Positions 15,864-24,037 of a stretch of 64,000 nucleotides of DNA are shown here, in pieces. The notes under the pieces are model-generated. The model saw nothing but the letters and a program-made list of their open reading frames with translations. It was not told the origin of the DNA and did not search any database. The first letter of the stretch is position 1, and each line of letters opens with the position of its first letter. This DNA comes from Prevotella sp. tc2-28 (GTDB taxonomy: Bacteria; Bacteroidota; Bacteroidia; Bacteroidales; Bacteroidaceae). The stretch lies in contig NZ_FNRE01000009.1 in NCBI RefSeq assembly GCF_900107705.1, positions 1-64,000 on the forward strand. The letters run 5' to 3'. Both the position numbers and the translations under genes were made by a program.

Positions 15864-16678
15864 TATTTGTCTCAGACAAAGGCCGACTGGCCAACAACAT
15901 CTTCCAATACGGGCAGTTATACGCCTGGGGACGTGAGCATGGACGGAAAACAATGTCTATGCGTTTTGCGTACAAATATCCAGATTTCAGGATATCACAT
16001 ACACGTTACCACCATTTCTATATGTATGTAGTTGGGAAACTAGCAGCCAAAATGCATCTCATTCCCACGGTAGTCTTTGATGGTAAGGACAGAAAACAGA
16101 TTGAGGTGATGGAAAAACACCACCATGTGTTGGCTATAGGATGGAGTGTCAGATTCCCAGAATTGTTTCAGAAATACAAAAAGGAGATTGTTGAATTGTT
16201 CGATTTTGCTCCTCAAGTACGAAACAATGTGGAGAAGGTCCTGGAATCCTCAGACAAAGATTCCCTAAAATTGGGCATTCACATCCGTCGAGGAGACTAT
16301 AAGACTTGGTGTAATGGACGATTCTATTTCACCGACGAAGAATACATCAGTGTCATACAACAGTTCTGCCAACTACATCCAGACAAAAAGGTCGATGTGT
16401 ATGTCTGCAGTAACGATCCTCAGCTAAATCAGTTAATATTCAGCCAACGACTGGGTAATGCCGAGGTCTTCTTCCCTAAAGGCACACCAGCCGAGGACCT
16501 CTGCCTGCTCTCAGAATGCGACTACATCATCGGACCAGTCAGCACCTTTACGCTGATTGCCTCCATGTATCGTGATGTACCACTCCATTGGCTCGCCGAC
16601 CACGACTTACAGTTCTCCATGCAGTCGTTCCGTCTTTTCGATTATCAATCTCGCCACTACGACGAATATTTCAGATAA
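15860..16678 (+). CDS. GT11 alpha-1,2-fucosyltransferase
   Basis: 272 residues. GT11 motifs: GRLANNIFQYGQLYAW at the N-terminus (GDP-fucose domain start) and HIRRGDYKTW at 141-150, the HxRRGDY signature of alpha-1,2/1,6-fucosyltransferases. The third motif FFPKGTPAEDLCLLSECDYIIG follows, with GPVSTFTLIAS near the end. Soluble, cytoplasmic, uses GDP-fucose. No GDP-fucose synthesis genes are in the window. It would make an H-antigen-like Fuc-alpha-1,2-Gal, the acceptor that some GT6 enzymes need. Confidence 0.92.
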   Translation: MIFVSDKGRLANNIFQYGQLYAWGREHGRKTMSMRFAYKYPDFRISHTRYHHFYMYVVGKLAAKMHLIPTVVFDGKDRKQIEVMEKHHHVLAIGWSVRFPELFQKYKKEIVELFDFAPQVRNNVEKVLESSDKDSLKLGIHIRRGDYKTWCNGRFYFTDEEYISVIQQFCQLHPDKKVDVYVCSNDPQLNQLIFSQRLGNAEVFFPKGTPAEDLCLLSECDYIIGPVSTFTLIASMYRDVPLHWLADHDLQFSMQSFRLFDYQSRHYDEYFR

Positions 16679-16720
16679 TTATCAAGTGTATATAACCAAC
16701 TAACCACTATTAGCATTTAT

Positions 16721-17650
16721 ATGAATATCACATGTGTTATTGTAACCTACAATCGTTTAGCGCTTCTCACAGAATGTATTGAAAGTGTACTGAAACAAAC
16801 TTACCCCGTCAGTCGTATCATCATTATTGATAACCATTCTACAGATGGAACTTCCGACTATCTCTCATCTTACAAGAACGACCCTCTATTTCATATCATC
16901 ACAATGACTGAAAATATAGGCGGAGCAGGAGGGTTTTCCGAAGGTATTAAGCAAGCAGCACTGACTCACGCTGACTGGATTTGGATTATGGACGATGATA
17001 CTATACCTCATCCTGACACATTAGAGCAGATGATACCATACACCCAAATAGAACGTTTGGGCATTATTTGTAGTAAAGTTGTATGGATTGATAATACTAT
17101 CCATAAAATGAATGCCCCAAGGGTTATGCTAGATCAAAGCCTCAAACCACAAGTTTTTGAATCTGTAGCTCTTCCTTACGATGATGTAACATTAATTGAG
17201 CATGCTTCATTTGTATCAGTGTTAATTAAAGGAAATATTCCTTGGGAAGTTGGCTTACCCTATAAAGAATTTTTTATATGGTGTGATGATTCAGAATATA
17301 CAAATCGCATAATACAAAGTGGGTATTATGGTATTTATGTCCCAAAAAGTGTTGCCTTGCATAAAACGGCAGAAAACTACGTTTCGTCATTGTATACCGT
17401 TCCTGCATCTGCTGCATGGAAAGTGTTTTATGGTGTACGAAATGAATCTTTTTTACGTCGTAAGAGAAAAGGATGGTTAAAATTCTTCTTCGCACAAATA
17501 AATTGCTTCCATTCCCATGCCCATCATATAAAAAAACGCAATTTGCCGAAAGACGAAGAAAAGAAACTGCTAGATGCCAATAGGAAAGGGCTACTTGCAG
17601 GTTTTACATTTAGTCCCAAAATAGATTTCCTTCATCAAGGAAAAGAATAG
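16721..17650 (+). CDS. GT2 glycosyltransferase, probable galactofuranosyltransferase
   Basis: 309 residues. GT2 core: ITCVIVTYNRLALLTECIES, NHSTDGTSDYL, NIGGAGGFSEGI and IWIMDDDTIPHPD (DDD metal site), then FFIWCDDSEYTNRI with the WxDDxE catalytic block. GGAGGF plus WxDDxE is seen in GlfT-like Galf transferases. Its end is 2 bp from the convergent glf gene, which supplies UDP-Galf, supporting this assignment (inference). The gene is visibly more AT-rich than its neighbours, suggesting acquisition by transfer. Confidence 0.8.
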   Translation: MNITCVIVTYNRLALLTECIESVLKQTYPVSRIIIIDNHSTDGTSDYLSSYKNDPLFHIITMTENIGGAGGFSEGIKQAALTHADWIWIMDDDTIPHPDTLEQMIPYTQIERLGIICSKVVWIDNTIHKMNAPRVMLDQSLKPQVFESVALPYDDVTLIEHASFVSVLIKGNIPWEVGLPYKEFFIWCDDSEYTNRIIQSGYYGIYVPKSVALHKTAENYVSSLYTVPASAAWKVFYGVRNESFLRRKRKGWLKFFFAQINCFHSHAHHIKKRNLPKDEEKKLLDANRKGLLAGFTFSPKIDFLHQGKE

Positions 17651-17652
17651 TT

Positions 17653-18786
17653 TTATCCACCTATCTTGATTGAAAAAGCTTTCTCCATAGTTGGAGCCAT
17701 ATCATAGTACTTATACTCAGCCAAACGGCCTCCAAATATGATATTAGTCTCCTGGTCAGCTAATTGCTTGTATCTATCAGCTATGTCTTGATTATATTCA
17801 TCATTCACGGGGTAATAAGGCTCCATTCCTGGCTGCCATTCCGTAGAGTATTCACGCGAGATGACTGTATGAGGATTCTTGTCTACGTCTGCTCCAAAGC
17901 ATTCAAAGTGTTTATGCTCTATAATACGCGTATAAGGGACATCGCGCTCGGTATAGTTGACCACCGCATTACCCTGATAGTTTGACATACTCATAACTTC
18001 AGTATCAAAACGCACAGTCCTCCATTGTAGTCTACCAAAACGATAATCATAGAAGCGGTCTATTTCACCCGTATATACTATCTTCTCAGCCAAGTTATCA
18101 AGTTCTGTACGATGAGTAAAATAGTCTACTCCCAATCTGACCTCACAACCCTCAAGCAATTTGTCTACCAACAGATTATAACCTCCAATAGGTATTCCCT
18201 GAAAAGCATCATTAAAGTAATTATTGTCAAACACCATGCGAACAGGCAACCGACGGATTATGAAGGCTGGTAATTCCGTACAATCCCTTCCCCATTGCTT
18301 TTCCGTATAGCCTTTTATTAGTTTTTCATAGATATCCCGACCAATAAGGAGTAAAGCCTGCTCTTCAAGGTTACGCGGTTCATCCACCCCCTGTTCTGCC
18401 AACCGCCTTCGAGCCGCTGCACGTTGTTCTTCCAATTTGACTAAAGCTTCCGCAGGAGTACATACACGCCACATCTGATGGAATGTATTCATGTTAAATG
18501 GCAGATTATACAATTCGCCCCTGTAATTAGCCAGTGGACTATTTGTGTATCGGTTAAAGGGAACCAGCGAGTTGACAAATCTCCACAACTGCTCATTATT
18601 CGTATGGAAAATATGTGCACCATAACGGTGTACATGAATACTTTCAATCTCTTCACAATAGATGTTTCCGCCCGCATGCTCACGACGGTCAATCACCAAA
18701 CAGGTCTTACCCGCCTGACGAGCTCGCCAAGCAAAAGATGCCCCGAATAGCCCTGCTCCTACAATAAGGTAATCGTACTGTTTCAT
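17653..18786 (-). CDS. glf: UDP-galactopyranose mutase
   Basis: About 377 residues. A flavoenzyme that converts UDP-galactopyranose to UDP-galactofuranose. FAD site: YLIVGAGLFGASFAWRA at the N-terminus; then HAGGNIY, YGAHIFHTNNE and RYTNSPLANYRGELYNLPFN fit Glf exactly; the C-terminal part shows NIIFGGRLAEYKYYDMAPT. The open frame extends to 18852, but the ATG at 18786 (MKQYDYLIVG) matches the family and overlaps the upstream stop (TAATG). It is transcribed with the upstream GT2 gene. Confidence 0.97.
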   Translation of the reverse strand: MKQYDYLIVGAGLFGASFAWRARQAGKTCLVIDRREHAGGNIYCEEIESIHVHRYGAHIFHTNNEQLWRFVNSLVPFNRYTNSPLANYRGELYNLPFNMNTFHQMWRVCTPAEALVKLEEQRAAARRRLAEQGVDEPRNLEEQALLLIGRDIYEKLIKGYTEKQWGRDCTELPAFIIRRLPVRMVFDNNYFNDAFQGIPIGGYNLLVDKLLEGCEVRLGVDYFTHRTELDNLAEKIVYTGEIDRFYDYRFGRLQWRTVRFDTEVMSMSNYQGNAVVNYTERDVPYTRIIEHKHFECFGADVDKNPHTVISREYSTEWQPGMEPYYPVNDEYNQDIADRYKQLADQETNIIFGGRLAEYKYYDMAPTMEKAFSIKIGG

Positions 18787-19928
18787 TAGTGGAATATATA
18801 AAATCTTAGTATTACAAACATTAATATTACCAGCAAAAGAGATGAGATACACGCAAACAACTTGGTCAATTTACGGTATTTTGCCAATTTCCCCGTTAGT
18901 TTCAAGGCCAATGGCGAAATATCTATTCCAACACCTTTTAAACCCTTATAGGCTTCCATAAATATCTCACTCTTTGAGATCTCGTCATAACGTGCCACAT
19001 ATTGCAGTGCAGGAGAAGTCGTTGTGTCTATTCTTTGCTCACGTAATATACGACACATCGTGCTAAATATCTCTTCGTAATCGCTTGACGGAGCCATGTT
19101 GTATGCATTCCAGAAATTATCCTCATATAACTTCGTCATCTTGCTTCGTAGTATGTGCTCAGAATGATGTAATACGGCAAAGTTGAAAATGTCTTCTAGA
19201 ATAAATATATGATTGATGCTCATTCTGGGACTTTTCTTGAACGTATCGCTCATGATGGAGCCTTCCATATGACGATGGTACTTAACAATAGGTGTCTTAA
19301 CCGTATGAATATAAGGAGCTACCAGCAAATATTTCCATAAGAAACATGCATCTTCATATAACAGCCCTGAAGGGAATTTCACCTCGTTAGCCTTGATGAT
19401 GGACATACGCCACAATTTTCCCCAAGCATTGACAGGTAGGTTCATCGTGGTACTGATGTCAGATAAAGCATTTGTTTTTATTTCATGTTTTATCGTAAAA
19501 TAATTCTTGTCATTATCTACCAAAATCCCATACTGCTCCTTGTCTTCCTCATAGTTAACAATTGCCCCACCTACAACAACGCAGTCGTCATCGTCCATAG
19601 ACGTGTAAAGTTTGGATATACTCTCTGGCAACAAGCAATCATCACCATCGACAAACATTACGTATTCCCCTTGACAATACTCAAGCCCCAGATTGCGCGA
19701 ATCAGAAAGGCCGCTATTTTTCTCCGTTGACAACCATTTTATACGGTTGTCCTTCTTCATTGTCTGTCGAACCAGCCTTTCCGTATCGTCCGTCGAGCAG
19801 TCATCTACACATATTATCTCAATATTGCTGTAACTTTGATGAAGTATACTGTCCATACATGACTCAATATACTTTTCCGTGTTGTAACAGGCAACCACAA
19901 TAGATATCAGAGGTTTGTCAAGCATCAT
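18786..19928 (-). CDS. GT2 glycosyltransferase with C-terminal membrane helix
   Basis: About 380 residues. GT2 motifs: PLISIVVACYNTEKYI, CVDDCSTDDTE, SGLSDSRNLGLEYCQG and MFVDGDDCLLP (DxDD metal site). A single hydrophobic helix at the extreme C-terminus (LFACISSLLLVILMFVILRF) could anchor it. Start taken as ATG at 19928; ATG at 19925 and TTG at 19937 are possible. It leads the operon with glf. Sugar specificity unknown. Confidence 0.85.
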   Translation of the reverse strand: MMLDKPLISIVVACYNTEKYIESCMDSILHQSYSNIEIICVDDCSTDDTERLVRQTMKKDNRIKWLSTEKNSGLSDSRNLGLEYCQGEYVMFVDGDDCLLPESISKLYTSMDDDDCVVVGGAIVNYEEDKEQYGILVDNDKNYFTIKHEIKTNALSDISTTMNLPVNAWGKLWRMSIIKANEVKFPSGLLYEDACFLWKYLLVAPYIHTVKTPIVKYHRHMEGSIMSDTFKKSPRMSINHIFILEDIFNFAVLHHSEHILRSKMTKLYEDNFWNAYNMAPSSDYEEIFSTMCRILREQRIDTTTSPALQYVARYDEISKSEIFMEAYKGLKGVGIDISPLALKLTGKLAKYRKLTKLFACISSLLLVILMFVILRFYIFH

Positions 19929-19955
19929 AATGTGCAATAGATTATATTAATTATG

Positions 19956-19986
19956 CAAAGATACGGAGTTTTTTTTATACGACAAA
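19956..19986 (-). promoter_or_regulatory. Promoter of the GT2-glf operon
   Basis: CAAAGATA (19956-19963) and CAAA (19983-19986) on plus read on minus as TTTG-N19-TATCTTTG, a full consensus. The transcript should begin about 20 bp before the ATG at 19928. Confidence 0.7.
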
Positions 19987-20055
19987 GAAAAAAACTATTT
20001 ATCAAAGATTTTTCGTGACTTTGTATGACACCCTTTTCTCCCCTTATTTTGAGTT

Positions 20056-20109
20056 GAGTTAACTCGATTAATCAAATGAGTTAACTCAATCAACCATTTG
20101 AGTTAACTC
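20056..20109. repeat. Three perfect GAGTTAACTC palindromes at exact 22-bp spacing
   Basis: GAGTTAACTC occurs at 20056-20065, 20078-20087 and 20100-20109. The 12-bp spacers differ (the first contains its own palindrome GATTAATC). A further half-site GAGTT lies at 20051. A T-run follows on the plus strand (20111-20116). The region lies between two minus-strand genes: downstream of the ABC exporter and upstream of the GT2-glf promoter. Operator array, phased terminator or mobile palindrome are all possible. Confidence 0.85.
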
Positions 20110-20188
20110 ATTTTTTAGAAGGCTTTTTGCTAATAGTTGCCAAACGCCTAGAAATATCAAGAAAATTTACCTGCTTAAGTCTGCATTC

Positions 20189-22024
20189 TTACAGCTGCTG
20201 CATGTCATAGAGGCGCTTATAGTATCCGTTCTTGGCAATGAGCTCGTCATGCTGGCCGCACTCCACGATTTCGCCCTCATAGAGAACATATATCTCGTCG
20301 GCATTCTTGATAGTAGAGAGGCGGTGGGCAATGGCGATGGTTGTGCGACTCTTCATGAGGCGCTCCAGAGCCTCCTGCACGAGTCGCTCCGATTCGGTAT
20401 CAAGGGCTGAGGTAGCCTCATCGAGAATAAGAATGGGCGGATTCTTCAGAATGGCACGGGCTATGGATACTCGCTGGCGCTGACCGCCTGATAGGCGTCC
20501 GCCACGGTCGCCTATCATCGTATCGTAGCCCTGCTCGCTCTCCATGATGAAGTCGTGGGCATTGGCTATCTTGGCGGCCTCTATGACCTGTTCCATCGTC
20601 GCATTCTCGACACCAAAAGTGATGTTGTTGTAGAAGGTGTCGTTGAAGAGGATGGCCTCCTGGTTTACATTGCCGATGAGGGTGCGGAGCTCTGAGATGC
20701 GCACGTCCTTGATGTTCCGGCCGTCAATGAGCACCTCGCCGGCACAGACATCATGATAGCGGGGGACGAGATCGACCAGTGTCGATTTGCCTGAGCCTGA
20801 CTGACCTACGAGGGCAATGGTCTTGCCCTTGGGCACCTTCAGGTTGATATGCTTCAGCACCTCACGTCCTTCTGTATAGCTGAACGACACGTCACGCAGC
20901 TCGATTTCTTTCTCGAACGACGGCATGGGCGCAGGATTGGCAGGCTCCTTGATAGGGTTCTCAGCCTTCAGGATGAAGTCGATACGATCCATGGAAGCCA
21001 GTCCGACAGGTATCTGATAGCTTGCCTTCGACAGGTCTTTCAGCGGGTTGATGACACTATAGAGAATGACCATGAAGAAAATGAAAGTGGAGGCGTCTAT
21101 CAAATGGGAGTCGCTGAGGATGAGAAATCCTCCGAACCACAAGACGACCACGATGATGACCGTGCCCAGGAATTCGGACATAGGGTGAGCAGCACTTTGG
21201 CGAATCGTCATCGCATTGGCCTCCCGACGATAGTCGTCGTTGATATTGATGAAGCGCTGAAGCATCTTGCGCTCAGCAATGAAAGCCTTGATGATGCGCA
21301 GTCCACCGAGTGTCTCGTCAAGCTGAGCCAACATGTCGCCCCACTTGCCTTGTACACTGGCCGACTGGCTTTTCAGTTTCCGGCTGACAGTACCCATGAT
21401 CCATCCAGCCAGAGGTGCTACGACAATGACAAACACCGTCAGTTGCCAGCTGACTGTCAACATGGTGGCGAAACACACAATGATGGCTATCGGTTGACGT
21501 ATCAGCATATCAATGCTGCTGGTGATGGAGTTCTCCACGGCACTCACGTCTGCTGACATGCGGGCAATGATATCACCCTTTCGCTCTTCGGAGAAGAAGC
21601 TCAGTGGGAGTTTCAGGACTTTCTCGTATACCTCGATACGAATATCGCGGACAACACCTGTACGCAAAGGTATCATCACAGCCGAAGAAGCAAAATAGCC
21701 CAGTGTCTTCAATCCAGTCATAATCACCAATGCAAGTCCCATATACACCAGCGTCAGGAAGGCACCATTGGTATTGATTAACTCCTGCACATAGGCATAG
21801 GCATTGTTGACCACGAGGTCTTTGTCCAGCGTGTCCCATGTCCAGGGCTTATAGGTATATACTGCCGTATCGATCTTGAATAGGATGTTCAGGATAGGGA
21901 TCAATACTGCAAATGAGAAGACATTCATCCACTGTGACAGGAAGTTGAGCACTACTGACCAAGCAAGGTATTTACGATAAGGCTTGAGGTAACGCCCCAT
22001 GACGGAGAAAAACTGTTTCAGCAT
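20189..22024 (-). CDS. MsbA-like ABC exporter (membrane plus ATPase domains)
   Basis: 611 residues, one half-transporter. About six membrane helices in the first 320 residues, then an ATPase domain with Walker A GQSGSGKSTLVDL, the signature LSGGQRQRVSIARAIL and Walker B PPILILDEATSALD. This architecture and its place among lipid A and core genes point to flipping lipid A-core across the inner membrane. Other half-size exporters cannot be excluded by sequence alone. The start at 22024 follows an AT-rich segment with repeated ATTTACA units; no clear -7 box is seen, so it may be transcribed from the upstream sulfatase-like genes. Confidence 0.85.
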   Translation of the reverse strand: MLKQFFSVMGRYLKPYRKYLAWSVVLNFLSQWMNVFSFAVLIPILNILFKIDTAVYTYKPWTWDTLDKDLVVNNAYAYVQELINTNGAFLTLVYMGLALVIMTGLKTLGYFASSAVMIPLRTGVVRDIRIEVYEKVLKLPLSFFSEERKGDIIARMSADVSAVENSITSSIDMLIRQPIAIIVCFATMLTVSWQLTVFVIVVAPLAGWIMGTVSRKLKSQSASVQGKWGDMLAQLDETLGGLRIIKAFIAERKMLQRFININDDYRREANAMTIRQSAAHPMSEFLGTVIIVVVLWFGGFLILSDSHLIDASTFIFFMVILYSVINPLKDLSKASYQIPVGLASMDRIDFILKAENPIKEPANPAPMPSFEKEIELRDVSFSYTEGREVLKHINLKVPKGKTIALVGQSGSGKSTLVDLVPRYHDVCAGEVLIDGRNIKDVRISELRTLIGNVNQEAILFNDTFYNNITFGVENATMEQVIEAAKIANAHDFIMESEQGYDTMIGDRGGRLSGGQRQRVSIARAILKNPPILILDEATSALDTESERLVQEALERLMKSRTTIAIAHRLSTIKNADEIYVLYEGEIVECGQHDELIAKNGYYKRLYDMQQL

Positions 22025-22031
22025 ATAACTT

Positions 22032-22060
22032 ATTTACAATTTGACGATTTACAATTTACA
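22032..22060. repeat. Degenerate 7-bp array (ATTTACA) upstream of the exporter gene
   Basis: ATTTACA occurs at 22032, 22047 and 22054, with ATTTGAC at 22039: mostly period 7 with one 8-bp step. On the gene's strand this reads TGTAAAT, close to the units before greA. It fills the 51-bp gap between the exporter and the upstream gene. Confidence 0.55.
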
Positions 22061-22075
22061 ATTGATTTTGCGATT

Positions 22076-24037
22076 TTAGGGTTGCAGACGGTCTTGCGTC
22101 ATGCGACTCATATACTGCTGGATGATGGCTTTCACCTCACGTTCCATCTCAGAGGTAAGCGGCGAGGGGTGAGAGGTGAGAAGATTGTGCTGCATCAAGG
22201 AATCAGTAAGGGCATAGACTGCTTTTGTCTTTTGTCCATCAAACTGGATGACATGTCCATGCTTGACATACTGATAGATGCCATTAAGATAGTTCACTGC
22301 CCAGGTGTCCTCAGCAGGTGTGTTCAACACATCGATGCCGAAACCAAAGTAAGGCTTGGGATAATGCAGACGCCCCATCACCGTTGGCAGGATATCAATC
22401 TGCTGGGCAATCTTCTGCTGTACCTCTGGCTGGCTGTCCGTAACACCAGGCTCGTAGATAATAATCGGTGAGCAGAAACCACCTAAGTCGGTCTGGTATT
22501 CCTGATGGTCAGAGAGGTTGGTGTGGTCACTGGTCAGCACGAAGATGGTGTTCTTGAACCACGGCTGACGACTGGCCGTCTGGAAAAAGCGGCCCAAAGC
22601 CATATCTGTGTAACGGATGCACTTATGAATGATGATGCCTTCCTCCGGATAGACATCCTTGTATTTCTCAGGAATAACATAGGGATGATGGCTGGAAGCC
22701 GTAAAGACAGCAGTCATAAAGGGTTGCTTCATCTCTGACATCTTGGTGGCATAGTACTGCAAGAACGGTTCATCCCAGATAGCCCATATGCCATCGAAGT
22801 CGTCATCTCCTCCGAAACGGCTATCAGCGTCATAGTCCTCGCGCCCATAATAGGCCTGGAAACCTGTGCTTCGTGCAAAGGCCTGGAAACCCATTGAACC
22901 ACGCTGAGCCCCATGGAAAAAGGCCGTCTGGTAGCCTTCGCCTGCCAACAATGATGCGATTCCGCTGACATGGTTCATCGAAGCTGGAGTCAGGAAGAAG
23001 GGTTCGACGAACATCGGGATGCTCGACAGGATAGAAGGCATGCCGTCGATGCTCTTACGTCCGTTACAATAACTATGACTGAAGGTAATGCTTTTGGCTA
23101 TCAATGAATCGACATGAGGGGTGTATCCTTGATATCGGCTGTTATCGAGTGTGCGGTTTAATGCGCCGATATACTCGCGTCCAAAACTCTCCACAATCAA
23201 TACCACCACATTCTTCTTCATCATGGGCACGGAATCGTTGGGGACATGAACAGGCGAATAGACGGCGTCCACCTCTGCTGCATCCCGAAAGTAGTCGGGT
23301 ACGACAAAGACAGCCTTACCAATGGTGCGATATAAAGAGAAGGGGGTATTGAGCACCAACGCTGCATCAATAGGACGATTGACGTACTGATTGGCATTGC
23401 TGATGGTGATAGGACGAACAGCTGTGGTAAAGCCACCTCGGATGCCTGCCACCACGAAAGGGGCAAAGGCTGCCAGAGAAAGCAGCGTTGCCAAGTCATA
23501 GTGCCACCACTTTAGAGGTGAGTGGTGAGAGGCAAGTGGCGAGAGGCGATATAGGCGGTACATTGCCCATACGATAAACACAAACAAGATGACAAGATAG
23601 AAATGACGGAGGGTCTCTGTCATGAAGATACCACCTAAGTTGCCCTCGTTAGAGAACTCACTGAACACGGTGGTGGTGGTTCGACGCATCGTGAAGCGGA
23701 AATAGACGGCATCGCAAAGGTTGATAGCCAATGCCAGTCCGTTTATCAGCAGAAAGATAAAGCGGCACAACTTCTGATAGAATATTGTCTCCTTGAAATG
23801 CAAGGGGAACAACATCAGCACGATATAAGGAATATTAGTTACGAGAATGGCACTCGTATCGAACACCAAGGCACCTCGCATCATCTCCATGATATAGGAA
23901 AAAGACAGACCTTGCGAGAAGAAACTATAATTCTCACAAAAATAGATGATACGAGCCAAGAAATAGGCTCCATAGGCTATCAGCAAGTTGCAGAGCGTAG
24001 CCGCTAAAGGTGATAATAGTCCGAGTCGTTTCATCAT
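22076..24037 (-). CDS. LtaS-like membrane phosphotransferase (sulfatase fold), copy 1
   Basis: 653 residues. Five membrane helices in the first 200 or so residues, then an extracytoplasmic sulfatase-fold domain: VVVLIVESFGREYIG (metal-binding Glu), NGRKSIDGMPSILSS with the expected nucleophile position occupied by Ser (about residue 329), and LTSDHTNLSDH (Asp-His metal ligands). Relatives transfer phosphoglycerol or phosphoethanolamine to surface glycans. Two period-7 G/A-rich tandem repeats lie inside the gene (22153-22180, 23516-23550), coding SPLTS-like tracts. The start overlaps the stop of copy 2 by 4 bp (ATGA). Confidence 0.85.
   Translation of the reverse strand: MMKRLGLLSPLAATLCNLLIAYGAYFLARIIYFCENYSFFSQGLSFSYIMEMMRGALVFDTSAILVTNIPYIVLMLFPLHFKETIFYQKLCRFIFLLINGLALAINLCDAVYFRFTMRRTTTTVFSEFSNEGNLGGIFMTETLRHFYLVILFVFIVWAMYRLYRLSPLASHHSPLKWWHYDLATLLSLAAFAPFVVAGIRGGFTTAVRPITISNANQYVNRPIDAALVLNTPFSLYRTIGKAVFVVPDYFRDAAEVDAVYSPVHVPNDSVPMMKKNVVVLIVESFGREYIGALNRTLDNSRYQGYTPHVDSLIAKSITFSHSYCNGRKSIDGMPSILSSIPMFVEPFFLTPASMNHVSGIASLLAGEGYQTAFFHGAQRGSMGFQAFARSTGFQAYYGREDYDADSRFGGDDDFDGIWAIWDEPFLQYYATKMSEMKQPFMTAVFTASSHHPYVIPEKYKDVYPEEGIIIHKCIRYTDMALGRFFQTASRQPWFKNTIFVLTSDHTNLSDHQEYQTDLGGFCSPIIIYEPGVTDSQPEVQQKIAQQIDILPTVMGRLHYPKPYFGFGIDVLNTPAEDTWAVNYLNGIYQYVKHGHVIQFDGQKTKAVYALTDSLMQHNLLTSHPSPLTSEMEREVKAIIQQYMSRMTQDRLQP
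22153..22180. repeat. In-gene 7-bp tandem array
   Basis: Units AGGTAAG, CGGCGAG, GGGTGAG and AGGTGAG without gaps, inside the 3' part of the sulfatase-like gene; on the coding strand it encodes a SHPSPLTSE tract near the C-terminus. Confidence 0.7.
23516..23550. repeat. In-gene 7-bp tandem array, second site
   Basis: Units AGGTGAG, TGGTGAG, AGGCAAG, TGGCGAG and AGGCGAT. Codes LSPLASHHSPL in the loop between two membrane helices of the same gene. The units are nearly the same as at 22153-22180. Confidence 0.75.
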
